From DAOTVX01 sp034436015 (lineage in GTDB: Bacteria; Chloroflexota; Anaerolineae; Anaerolineales; Villigracilaceae), in contig DAOTWG010000023.1 of the NCBI GenBank assembly GCA_034436015.1, positions 1 through 47,210 on the forward strand: a stretch of DNA of 47,210 nucleotides, given 5' to 3'. Each line of letters opens with the position of its first letter. Position 1 is the first letter of the stretch. Positions 1 to 7,654 of the stretch are shown here, in pieces. The translations under genes and the position numbers were made by a program. The notes under the pieces are model-generated. The model had not been told where the DNA came from, searched no databases, and was given only the letters and a program-made list of their open reading frames with translations.

Positions 1-51
1 CTCCCAAGCGGATTGCGCTCGTGTATAGGACGAACTCCCTTGCCTTGTCAG

Positions 52-69
52 CGAATGCACAGCACACGT
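52..69 (+). repeat. 18-bp direct repeat, left copy
   Basis: CGAATGCACAGCACACGT here and CGAATTCACAGCACACGT at 1334-1351 differ at one base. The two copies bracket the decayed block that holds the palindrome, the methyltransferase-like fragment and the transposase tail. The right copy lies 28 bp beyond the stop codon of the citrate synthase gene. They may be a target-site or attachment-site duplication, or leftovers of a dispersed repeat. Confidence 0.45.
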
Positions 70-156
70 TGGCTAGCCGTGCAGTAATAGGTGTATAGGC
101 GGTTATCTTTTGCCTGAGTTTGTGCTATAACGGTTGGTGAGCATAGGCTGTATGGA

Positions 157-346
157 TTGTGCTTTGCTTGTGGTGGCGGAAGGTGCGTGAGGCGGGCAGT
201 GAGGCGGCGCTGCGTGGCTGCGCCCACCAGGCGCTTGCAGGCGGACGGCGGCTTGTGTCGCCGCGGGTCTGCGCTGTGAGGGCGCGGAGTTGGGTTTAGG
301 GTAAAGGGGGCTTGCCTGTCATGCTTCCGCCGCCGCTGAAGCACAA
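157..346. repeat. imperfect G+C-rich inverted repeat
   Basis: The left arm (157-164 TTGTGCTT and 172-182 GGTGGCGGAAG) is matched in reverse complement by the right arm (339-346 AAGCACAA and 324-334 CTTCCGCCGCC). About 140 bp of very G+C-rich sequence between the arms holds smaller hairpins of its own. No protein reading in 1-394 looks real. It may be a palindromic intergenic element or the edge of an old mobile element. The arms are seen directly; the function is unknown. Confidence 0.4.
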
Positions 347-394
347 GTCGTTGGGCGCGGTTCTCCAACCTGAGGCTTTGTGTACGATAAGGAT

Positions 395-847
395 ATGGCT
401 AATCGTACACTAGTGAGCGGACAACGTAAATACCTTGTCCCTAACGTTCAAGCAGCCCGGAAAATTGCGCGGGTTTGACTGGAGCGTGCTCACCTTGAGA
501 ATGCTGTGGGATTTGGGTTGCCTGAAGTAGATGGCCGCTACCATATCTGGCGTGCGCCGCCGATTAACAATATCGGTCAGGAAAAAGTTGGAGAGGTTGT
601 ACTCGATGCTTATACATCGCTGATTCTCGAAGATAAGCCCACATCGCCGGAAGTATTGGAAGCAAGGCTTCTTGGGCGAACTGAGAAGGCGCGGAAGACT
701 GTAGGCCGTCCCAAGGACACTTATAGGCTTTCTGTTTTGCGAAATACCCTTGCCCAGGGAGACGCTGAAGAAATTCTGCAAGAGTTGCCCGCCGAAAGCG
801 TCGAGCTGACAGGACCTACACAGTTGAGAGAACGGCGCGGTACTTAG
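395..847 (+). pseudogene. interrupted ORF ending like a DNA methyltransferase N-terminus
   Basis: One reading frame starts at ATG 395 and runs to TAG 845-847, broken only by an in-frame TGA at 476-478. That TGA is what a C-to-T change in a CGA arginine codon would give. After the stop it reads smoothly (LERAHLENA, then GEVVLDAYTSLILEDK, then SPEVLEARLLGR). The last part, LRNTLAQGDAEEILQELP then AESVEL, resembles the opening of N4/N6 DNA methyltransferases (NTLxQGDAxExLxxLPxESVDL). The sequence loses that similarity just where the catalytic [D/S]PPY motif should follow. I read it as a truncated, inactivated methyltransferase gene. The upstream domain is not recognised. A start at GTG 506 would avoid the TGA but leave only a fragment. 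Confidence 0.45.
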
Positions 848-954
848 ATACAAACCGACTAAAGTGCAACGAAACGGAAGGACAATCGTCAAGTGAGTGC
901 AGACCGCAGCGGCAACCGCTCGATTCGCAATGTTTTCATCCCTTCTTGCGGTGC

Positions 955-1326
955 CTTGGCTCACCTGAAAGGTTATGGCTGGATCAAGGTGTGCAAGACA
1001 GTCGGCACAAACGGCGGCGTGGGCCACTGGGCCGCCGGCCGTCTGGAGATGACCCTCGACAACGTGCGCTCTATGCCCTGGACGCCCGGCAAGTGGAGGG
1101 CTATCCTCGCGGCCCGAAGTCGTTCACGGGCATCGAGCGAGCGCAATTTCGCCCCGCCGTGGCCCAACGCAACCCTATCGGTTTGGTCATCCGTGCGTTG
1201 ATACGATGGGAGGGGCAGTGTTTGCGTACTAGTGTCTCCCGGTTTGAAACCAAGGCTGGCGTCATTCGGGAGACGATTCGCGCCTATCTGGCTCACCCGT
1301 TCGCAACCCTTGAGGCAACTGCGTAA
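955..1326 (+). pseudogene. degenerate DDE transposase C-terminus (IS4/IS701-like)
   Basis: Two frames together give the end of a transposase. The first (about 955-1060) reads LKGYGWIKVCKTV then GHWAAGRLEM, like the beta-strand region of IS4/IS701-type transposases (LKGYGxVKVFxxV, YWATxDLxM). After a frameshift near 1065 the second reads GYPRGPKSFTGIERAQFR, then AQRNPIGLVIRALIRWE, then AGVIRETIRAYLAHP. This matches the family's C-terminal YHRGxKQFxGVERAQxR block carrying the catalytic Glu region. The N-terminal two thirds, with the DDE aspartates, are absent. No terminal inverted repeats were recognised. It is a dead fragment. Confidence 0.65.
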
Positions 1327-1333
1327 GTCCTAT

Positions 1334-1351
1334 CGAATTCACAGCACACGT
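1334..1351 (+). repeat. 18-bp direct repeat, right copy
   Basis: Same orientation as the copy at 52-69, with 17 of 18 bases identical. It marks the border between accessory DNA and the conserved TCA-cycle genes. Confidence 0.45.
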
Positions 1352-1378
1352 ATGCAACTATCTGCGGCAGCGACCGGA

Positions 1379-2695
1379 TCACCCCGAGCGCGCTTCCCGC
1401 ACCGCCGCCTCGATCATGGCCGTTGTCATAGACTTCGGACGTTCCATCGGGTAACACAGCGCCCGCGCCCAGACCAGATTGGCCGTCACGCCTAGAGCAC
1501 GCCCGACGCCAAACAAGACGGTATGAAACTCACATGGCCGCACGCCGTACTGGTATTGCAACGCGCCGGAGATCGCATCCACGTTGGGAGCCGGATTCTT
1601 GGCTTTGCCCTGTTCCTTCAGCACTTGCGGCACGACCTCATACACCAATTCGACGAGACGAATCAATGGGGCCTCAGGAAAACGCTCTCTGGCAAATTCG
1701 AGCTGGGCGGTGAAACGCGGATCGGTAACCCGCAGGACCGCATGTCCATAACCGGGAATCACCTTGCCCGCTTTCAACGTATCCAAGACGAAATCACGGA
1801 GTTGTTCCCGAGTAGGAAGACCGCCAAACCGCTCACAGACATGATGCAACCAGGCAAGGCTTTCCTGATTGGCTAGTCCGTGCAATGGGCCGGCCAGGCC
1901 ATTGAGGCCGGCAGAGAACGCATAATACACATCGGAAAGCGTAGAAGCGACAAGATGTGTGGCGTGGGCCGAAACGTTCCCCAACTCGTGGTCAGCATGC
2001 AGGATGAAGTACAGTCGCGAGAGTTCCGCGTACCCTTCCGGGTCAGTCACGCCTATCATGCGGGCAAAGTTCGCGCCGTAGTCCTCCTGTGCGCAATAGG
2101 AGGGCGGAGTCGTCTCGCCGAAGAATTTCAGGCGGTAAATAAACGCGGCGATCACAGGCAAGCGAGCCGTCAGGTTTAAGGCGTCCTCTAGCGTTGCCTG
2201 CCAGTACTCCTCACGCCCGATTCCGGATCGATAGCAACGGACGAACTCCGAACTGCCCTGCATGGCCAGCACGGCCAGCGAAAGCATCGTCATCGGATGT
2301 GTGTCCGGCGGCATCGCCTTAAGTGCCTCGAAGACATGGGCAGGCACCTCGGCGCGTTGCGCCCATTCCGCCTCGACCGCTTCCGCCTGCTGCGCGGTTG
2401 GCACCTCGCCCACCAGCAATAAGTAGTACAACCCGCCGACGTAAGGCATTTGCGCGCCGGGCGGCTTGGGAAGTCTGTCCAGCAGATCGGGAATCGACAG
2501 GCCGCGCAAGATGATGCCGCGCATTGGGTCCACATACGAAATATCGGTCACCAGCGATTTAAGATCGCGCATCCCTCCGTATATCTGCGCCACCGTCACC
2601 CGGTCTACCACGACATCCCCATAGTTTTCGACCAGATTCCGGATACGCGCCCGCCAGTCAGGAAGCTGCGCCGCAATCTTCTCACGCACAATCAT
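1379..2695 (-). CDS. gltA: citrate synthase, mitochondrial (eukaryotic) type
   Basis: It condenses acetyl-CoA with oxaloacetate to citrate in the cytosol, the entry step of the TCA cycle. The 438-residue protein is much closer to the mitochondrial enzyme than to E. coli GltA: it has HADHELGNVSAH, GLAGPLHGLANQE, PGYGHAVLR, KAKNPAPNVDAISG and FGVGRALGV. The catalytic trio is present: His in GPLHG, His in GYGHA, Asp in NVDA. The start is the ATG at 2695 because GGAGGAG lies just upstream of it; an ATG 18 bp further out is less well placed. It lies 43 bp downstream of mdh on the same strand, so the two are probably cotranscribed and supply consecutive TCA reactions. The family is certain; the stereochemistry (si) is inferred from it. 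Confidence 0.95.
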   Translation of the reverse strand: MIVREKIAAQLPDWRARIRNLVENYGDVVVDRVTVAQIYGGMRDLKSLVTDISYVDPMRGIILRGLSIPDLLDRLPKPPGAQMPYVGGLYYLLLVGEVPTAQQAEAVEAEWAQRAEVPAHVFEALKAMPPDTHPMTMLSLAVLAMQGSSEFVRCYRSGIGREEYWQATLEDALNLTARLPVIAAFIYRLKFFGETTPPSYCAQEDYGANFARMIGVTDPEGYAELSRLYFILHADHELGNVSAHATHLVASTLSDVYYAFSAGLNGLAGPLHGLANQESLAWLHHVCERFGGLPTREQLRDFVLDTLKAGKVIPGYGHAVLRVTDPRFTAQLEFARERFPEAPLIRLVELVYEVVPQVLKEQGKAKNPAPNVDAISGALQYQYGVRPCEFHTVLFGVGRALGVTANLVWARALCYPMERPKSMTTAMIEAAVREARSG

Positions 2696-2738
2696 GGCTC
2701 CTCCAGAAAGCACGGAAAATGCTTTTCGAGCAAGCTAT

Positions 2739-3680
2739 TCATAAACTCTCTAGCATTGCCTTAAGTGCTTCAATGTGCTCTCGCACCTCCGCCGCCGACT
2801 TTTGCAGAGCGGCTCGTTCCTCGTCATCCAGCGGATATTCCAGAATGCGCTCCACGCCGCGCCGTCCAAGTTGCACAGGGACGCCAAAGAAGATATCCTG
2901 CAAACCGTATTCGCCCTGTAGATAAGCAGAAGCAGGCAAGATGAGATGACGATCTTTCAGGATGGCTTCCGCCATCTGAGCGAGCGCGGCTCCGGGGGCG
3001 TAATGGGAGGCACCTTCCTTAAGCAATTCCAGAATTTCGTCGCCGCCGCGACGTGTCCGCTCTATAATAGCTGCCAGACGGTCGGCAGGTAAAAATTCAC
3101 GCAAGGGGATGCCGGCAACGTTTGAGTGACGCGTCAAGGGTACCATGGCATCATCATGTCCGCCAAGCACATAGCAGGCAATGCTTTCGACACTGACGCC
3201 GGTCTCCAGGGCGACAAAGGTGCGCATACGCGCCGAATCCAGCACGCCGGCCTGACCGACCACCCGCGACGGCGGCAACTGCGCGACGCGCATCGTCAAA
3301 TACGCCATCGCATCGAGCGGATTGGTGAGCACGATAAAAATGGCATCAGGGGACTCGCGGACCGCGCGCTGTGCTGCCTCACGGACAATACGCGCATTCG
3401 CCGCCAACAGGTCCTCCCGGCTCAGTCCAGGTCGACGCGGGACCCCGGCCGTGATGATGACCATGTCAGAATCTTTCGTCGCGGCATAGTCGTTGCTGCC
3501 GACAATAGCAACGTCTCGTCCGATAATGGGCATAGCCTCCAGCAAATCGAGGGCCTTGCCCTGGGGCATTCCGGGTACAATATCGAGCAACACAATATCG
3601 GTAAAATCGCGCTCGGCCAACCATTGGGCAGTCGTAGTGCCGGTCATGCCCGCGCCGATGATGGAAATTTTCCCATTCAC
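2739..3680 (-). CDS. mdh: malate dehydrogenase (NAD)
   Basis: It oxidises L-malate to oxaloacetate with NAD+. The 313-residue protein belongs to the LDH-like bacterial MDH group known from Chloroflexus. It has the Rossmann GAGMTG near residue 9, the acidic NAD-specificity residue in LLDIV, the substrate-binding arginines in GVPRRPGLSRED, NPLDAM, the Arg in LDSARMR, and the catalytic His in GGHDDAMVP. The start is supported by AGGAGAAACGGTGA before the ATG. Its product feeds the citrate synthase encoded just downstream. A promoter lies at 3717-3745. Confidence 0.95.
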   Translation of the reverse strand: MNGKISIIGAGMTGTTTAQWLAERDFTDIVLLDIVPGMPQGKALDLLEAMPIIGRDVAIVGSNDYAATKDSDMVIITAGVPRRPGLSREDLLAANARIVREAAQRAVRESPDAIFIVLTNPLDAMAYLTMRVAQLPPSRVVGQAGVLDSARMRTFVALETGVSVESIACYVLGGHDDAMVPLTRHSNVAGIPLREFLPADRLAAIIERTRRGGDEILELLKEGASHYAPGAALAQMAEAILKDRHLILPASAYLQGEYGLQDIFFGVPVQLGRRGVERILEYPLDDEERAALQKSAAEVREHIEALKAMLESL

Positions 3681-3716
3681 CGTTTCTCCTGATAACCCTG
3701 GCGCGTAATTGGGAGG

Positions 3717-3745
3717 GTTATACCCCCTTTTTGTTTAGAAGACAA
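3717..3745 (-). promoter_or_regulatory. sigma-70-type promoter of mdh-citrate synthase
   Basis: On the minus strand TTGTCT (3740-3745) is followed after 17 bp by TATAAC (3717-3722). It sits about 40 bp upstream of the mdh start. Confidence 0.55.
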
Positions 3746-3853
3746 GGGATTTGTTGGATAATTGTGAAAAATATGACAAAACTGCGCTTCGATTCTGGCA
3801 AGCGTGGTTGTCCCCTCGCGGTTGCCGGGCTGGTCTACGTCGCTCCCCACTCC

Positions 3854-3881
3854 TTGCCCCTATTCCCGATCGTGCTATACT
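3854..3881 (+). promoter_or_regulatory. putative promoter of the EamA transporter gene
   Basis: TTGCCC (3854-3859), a 16-bp spacer, then TATACT (3876-3881) preceded by TGC, which gives an extended -10. The ATG follows 23 bp after the -10 box. Confidence 0.5.
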
Positions 3882-3904
3882 AGGCAAAGCAGGTTTCTTC
3901 CTCC

Positions 3905-4888
3905 ATGAAGCCCTCGCGCGTTCCTCTCCCGGCGCCCCTGGTGCTTTGCGGCGCGATTCTGGCGGTCTCCACCGCGTCGCTCCTCATCCGCTATACCCAG
4001 CAGGAGAAAGTACCCTCGCTGGTCATCGCCTCCTGGCGATTGGCTCTGGCAACACTGCTCCTGACGCCGCTTGCGCTCGGACGTTACCGCGCTGACCTAC
4101 GGCTGTTGCGCTGGGACGTCCTCCGTCCCTGCCTGCTGGCCGGCGTCTTCTTGGCGTTCCATTTTGCTGCCTGGATCACTTCGCTCGAATACACGAGCAT
4201 CGCCAGGTCTGTCGTCCTAGTGACGACGACGCCGTTGTGGGTGGCCTTGGCGGCACCAGTCCTATTGCGCGAACGAAGCGGCGCCGCCGCAACGGCCGGC
4301 ATGGTACTGGCACTCAGCGGAGGCGCGATTCTCACTCTAGGAAACGCATGTTATGCAGACGCAGACACGCCTCGTCTGCTTTGCGCGAACACCGGCCTAG
4401 TCGGACGCGGCTCGGCCCTGCTCGGCGACGCGCTGGCGTTATTCGGGGCCTGGATGGCCGCCGGCTACGTGCTTATCGGACGCAACGCGCGCGCCCGAAT
4501 TGCTCTGATCCCCTATCTTTTCCTCGTCTATGGCAGCGCGGCGCTGCTCCTCGTCGGCGTCACGCTTGCCGCCCGTCAACCACTTTTCCACCATTCTCCA
4601 ACCGTCTACCTCTGGCTATTCCTGCTGGCGCTGGTACCACAACTCATTGGCCATTCCACGTTGAACTGGGCGTTGCGTCACCTGCCGGCGGCCTTTGTGT
4701 CCGTAGCCCTGTTAGGTGAACCTATCGGGTCGAGCCTGCTGGCCATGATTTTCCTGGACGAAAAGCCTCTGCCAGTAGAAATCATCGGCGGCGCAATCAT
4801 TCTGGCCGGCATTGCACTGGCCGGCCGACAAGCGAACCCGGATGCCGCTGCTCCACACAAAGAGCCTCCACCACAAAACGCCAAATGA
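3905..4888 (+). CDS. EamA/DMT-superfamily transporter
   Basis: This 327-residue membrane protein of the drug/metabolite transporter superfamily has two EamA halves giving about ten hydrophobic helices. The first half begins LVLCGAILAVSTASLLIRY. The second ends in the family signature region with SVALLGEPIGSSLLA, FLDEKPL and IIGGAIILAGI. The family exports small metabolites or takes up precursors; the substrate cannot be told from sequence. It lies 46 bp upstream of a GH31 glycosidase on the same strand, so a role with sugars is possible but unproven. A conserved-looking cysteine pair (CYADADTPRLLC) sits in a loop of the first half. Confidence 0.85.
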   Translation: MKPSRVPLPAPLVLCGAILAVSTASLLIRYTQQEKVPSLVIASWRLALATLLLTPLALGRYRADLRLLRWDVLRPCLLAGVFLAFHFAAWITSLEYTSIARSVVLVTTTPLWVALAAPVLLRERSGAAATAGMVLALSGGAILTLGNACYADADTPRLLCANTGLVGRGSALLGDALALFGAWMAAGYVLIGRNARARIALIPYLFLVYGSAALLLVGVTLAARQPLFHHSPTVYLWLFLLALVPQLIGHSTLNWALRHLPAAFVSVALLGEPIGSSLLAMIFLDEKPLPVEIIGGAIILAGIALAGRQANPDAAAPHKEPPPQNAK

Positions 4889-4934
4889 AAGGGCGCAAAC
4901 ATCCGCCTACCCTGTTCCGGCAAAGGAGAAGCCT

Positions 4935-6938
4935 ATGGGAATCTTCCGTTGCGACGAACACTCCCTGATCTGGCAGGAAAACCACCACATGGTCTGGCTG
5001 GAACCGTGGGGGAAAAACGGGTTGCGCCTGCGAGCTAATCTGGCGCAACGGCTACTCGACCTACCACAGGCGTTGCTCGAAAAACCGCCTTTACCCGCAG
5101 GAGAGGTCGAAATTCACATCGAGGCCGACAAGGCTATTCTCCGCAACGGGACCCTGCAGGCAGAAGTTGCTCCCAACGGCCGGATCCGCTACGTGCGCGT
5201 CCCTGAAGGGCAATGGCTATTGACCGAGCCGGAGCCAACCTACTACGACCTCTCCGCGCGTCGCTTCAAACCGCGCCTTGGCGGCCTCTATCAAATCGAA
5301 GCGACTTTCGAAGCGCAGGAGGGGGAGCGTTTTTACGGCCTCGGTCAACATAAACACGGTCTTCTGAACCAAAAGGGATGCATCATTGACTTGCAACAAC
5401 GCAATACCGAGATCGCCATCCCTTTTCTGATTTCCAGCCGGGGGTACGGCTTCCTCTGGAACAGTCCGGCCATCGGCCGGGTAGAACTGGGAGTTAACGG
5501 CACGCGCTGGGTCGCCGATGGCGCGCGCCAAATGGATTACTACATCTTCTGCGGGGAAAGTTACGCGGAAATTCTGGAACGCTACGCCGACGCTACCGGC
5601 CACGCTCCGCCATTGCCGAAATGGGCGCTGGGTTTCTGGCAATGCAAATTGCGCTACGAGACTCAGGCGGAACTCCTGAACGTCGCGCGCGAGTACAAAC
5701 GGCGCGGCCTGCCGCTCGCCATCATCGTGATTGACTTCTTTCACTGGACTCACCACGGCGACTGGAAGTTCGACCCTCGTTGCTGGCCCGACCCGGCCGC
5801 CATGGTGCGGGAACTCGAGGAGATGGGCGTGCGGGTCATGGTCTCCATCTGGCCCACGGTCATTGCGCAGAGCGAAAACTACGCTGTCATGACCGAACGC
5901 GGCCTGCTCGTCAACAACGAGCGCGGCGTGGACGCCCAACACATCTTCCTAGACAACGATATGCCCGGCGCAGCCTATTTCGCCTACTACGACGCCACCA
6001 ACCCCGCCGCGCGCCGCTTCCTCTGGGAAACTGTCAAAAAGAACTACTACGACTACGGTATCAAACTCTGGTGGCTGGATAACGACGAGCCAGACATCAA
6101 TCCTTGGACACCGGAGAATCTGCGTTTCTACCTCGGCAACGGCCTGGAAGTGGCCAATATCTACCCCCTCATGCATCAGATGGCGTTCTACGAGGGGATG
6201 CGTTCGGTTGGCGAGACCGAAATCGTTACCCTCTCACGCTCGGCCTGGGCCGGCAGCCAGCGTTTCGGTTCGGTCATCTGGTCGGGCGACATTGCCTCCA
6301 CCTTTGAATCGCTCCAGGCGCAGGTGCGCGCCGGCCTGAATATGGCAATGAGCGGCATCCCCTGGTGGACCACCGACATCGGCGGTTTTCACGGCGGCGA
6401 CATTCACAGCGAGTATTTCCGAGAACTGATTGTGCGCTGGTTTCAATACGGCGTTTTTTGCCCCATCTTCCGCCTACATGGGTATCGGTTGCCGGTGAAA
6501 GGGCCGATGCCCGCCAGCGGCGCAGATAACGAGATCTGGGCATTCGGGGAACGGGCATATCCCATCTTGCGTGCCTGGTTGCTGTTGCGGGAGCAATTGC
6601 AACCCTACCTGTACGCGCAAATGGTGTTGGCCAGCCAAAAAGGCCTGCCGCCTATGCGCCCTCTCTTTGTAGATTTCGACGATCCGATCTGCGCGACCAT
6701 CGAGGACGAGTTCCTGTGCGGTCCGGAGATTCTGGTGGCGCCAATCCTACACTTCGGGGAGCGTCGGCGGGCCGTATACCTGCCGGCCAGCGCCAGTTGG
6801 GTCAACGCCTGGGACGGGAAAGTCCACAGCGGTGGTCAGTGGATAGAAACATCGGCTCCTCTCGAGATCATTCCCGTCTTTCTGCGAGAGGAAAGCACAC
6901 TGCAAGGCATTTTTCGGGCAGCCGCTCCCAACGCGTGA
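4935..6938 (+). CDS. glycoside hydrolase family 31 (alpha-glucosidase/alpha-xylosidase)
   Basis: A 667-residue retaining alpha-glycosidase that cleaves alpha-linked glucose or xylose from non-reducing ends. An N-terminal galactose-mutarotase-like sandwich contains FYGLGQHKHG. The (beta/alpha)8 barrel follows, with the nucleophile Asp near residue 382 in WWLDNDEPD and the acid/base Asp near 452 in WSGDI, then GIPWWTTDIGGF and a beta-rich tail. There is no signal peptide, so it probably acts in the cytosol on imported oligosaccharides. The start is ATG 4935 because GGAGAAGCCT precedes it; an earlier in-frame ATG at 4812 would overlap the transporter and lacks a Shine-Dalgarno. Glucosidase versus xylosidase cannot be decided. 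Confidence 0.9.
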   Translation: MGIFRCDEHSLIWQENHHMVWLEPWGKNGLRLRANLAQRLLDLPQALLEKPPLPAGEVEIHIEADKAILRNGTLQAEVAPNGRIRYVRVPEGQWLLTEPEPTYYDLSARRFKPRLGGLYQIEATFEAQEGERFYGLGQHKHGLLNQKGCIIDLQQRNTEIAIPFLISSRGYGFLWNSPAIGRVELGVNGTRWVADGARQMDYYIFCGESYAEILERYADATGHAPPLPKWALGFWQCKLRYETQAELLNVAREYKRRGLPLAIIVIDFFHWTHHGDWKFDPRCWPDPAAMVRELEEMGVRVMVSIWPTVIAQSENYAVMTERGLLVNNERGVDAQHIFLDNDMPGAAYFAYYDATNPAARRFLWETVKKNYYDYGIKLWWLDNDEPDINPWTPENLRFYLGNGLEVANIYPLMHQMAFYEGMRSVGETEIVTLSRSAWAGSQRFGSVIWSGDIASTFESLQAQVRAGLNMAMSGIPWWTTDIGGFHGGDIHSEYFRELIVRWFQYGVFCPIFRLHGYRLPVKGPMPASGADNEIWAFGERAYPILRAWLLLREQLQPYLYAQMVLASQKGLPPMRPLFVDFDDPICATIEDEFLCGPEILVAPILHFGERRRAVYLPASASWVNAWDGKVHSGGQWIETSAPLEIIPVFLREESTLQGIFRAAAPNA

Positions 6939-6957
6939 AAGAACCGGGGGTTCTTTC
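6937..6957. terminator. bidirectional hairpin between convergent genes
   Basis: GAAAGAACC (6937-6945), loop GGG, GGTTCTTTC (6949-6957) is a perfect 9-bp stem. It overlaps the GH31 stop codon and lies just beyond the stop of the convergent endonuclease III gene. Confidence 0.6.
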
Positions 6958-6958
6958 C

Positions 6959-7654
6959 TCATTGCCGCGCGAGCAGCTGGCCAGGGCGCCTCTCTTGCGC
7001 CCCGGCATAGTCGCACAAATCGCGTAGAGGACAGCGCAGACAATCGGCGCGGCGCGCGGTGCACATTTCGCGGCCCAGGCGAATCAGGTTGAGGTGCACT
7101 GCGCCGTACGCATCGGGTGGAAACAGTTCTTCTAGATAACGGTGGGTCGCCTCTACGGTTAGTTTTGCCGGCCGCAGCCCAAGGCGACCGCTGACGCGGT
7201 AGATATGTGTGTCCACCGGAAAGGCCGGCTTTCCCAACGAGAAGAGCAACACAATGGCGGCCGTCTTTGGACCAACTCCCTCAAACTTCATCAACCAGGC
7301 ACGCGCCTCTTCGACGGGCCAGCCGGCCAGGAAGGTCAGATCAAGCGCGCCGCGCTCGGCTGTGATCGCGCGCAGGAGACGTTGAATGCGCGGCCCCTTC
7401 TGGTTGGCGAGACCGGCCGGACGAATCGCCTCGATGACCGCCGTCTCATCAGCATCCCGCACTGCCTCCCAGGATGGAAAGCGTCGGCGAAGGGCAAAGA
7501 AGGCACGATCGCGGTTCACGTCGTTCGTGTTCTGGGAAAGAATTGTGGAAACCAGTTCATCCAGCGGAGGCAAAGGGTTGCGCCAGGTGGGTTGTCCGTA
7601 AAAATCCAGCAGGCGCTCGTGAATTCGGCGAGCACGTCGCGCTAGCGTTTTCAT
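6959..7654 (-). CDS. nth: endonuclease III-family DNA glycosylase/AP lyase
   Basis: A base-excision-repair enzyme that removes oxidised pyrimidines and nicks abasic sites. The 231-residue protein has the helix-hairpin-helix FEGVGPKTAAIVLL with the catalytic Lys, and the catalytic Asp in PVDTHIYRV. The C-terminal cluster loop CTARRADCLRCPLRDLC has the C-x6-C-x2-C-x5-C spacing for [4Fe-4S]. The start ATG overlaps the stop of the upstream asparaginase gene (ATGA), so the two are translationally coupled. The insertions are typical of the Deinococcus/Chloroflexi branch rather than E. coli Nth. Confidence 0.92.
   Translation of the reverse strand: MKTLARRARRIHERLLDFYGQPTWRNPLPPLDELVSTILSQNTNDVNRDRAFFALRRRFPSWEAVRDADETAVIEAIRPAGLANQKGPRIQRLLRAITAERGALDLTFLAGWPVEEARAWLMKFEGVGPKTAAIVLLFSLGKPAFPVDTHIYRVSGRLGLRPAKLTVEATHRYLEELFPPDAYGAVHLNLIRLGREMCTARRADCLRCPLRDLCDYAGAQERRPGQLLARQ

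Noticed and set aside
128..356. Possible integron attC site (GTTGGGC at 350-356 with a palindromic region)
   Set aside because: The right end fits GTTRRRY, but the left end near 128 does not fit RYYYAAC, and there is no integrase or cassette array.
5217..5942. Long minus-strand open frame inside the GH31 gene
   Set aside because: A G+C-rich shadow of a well-supported gene, without motifs.
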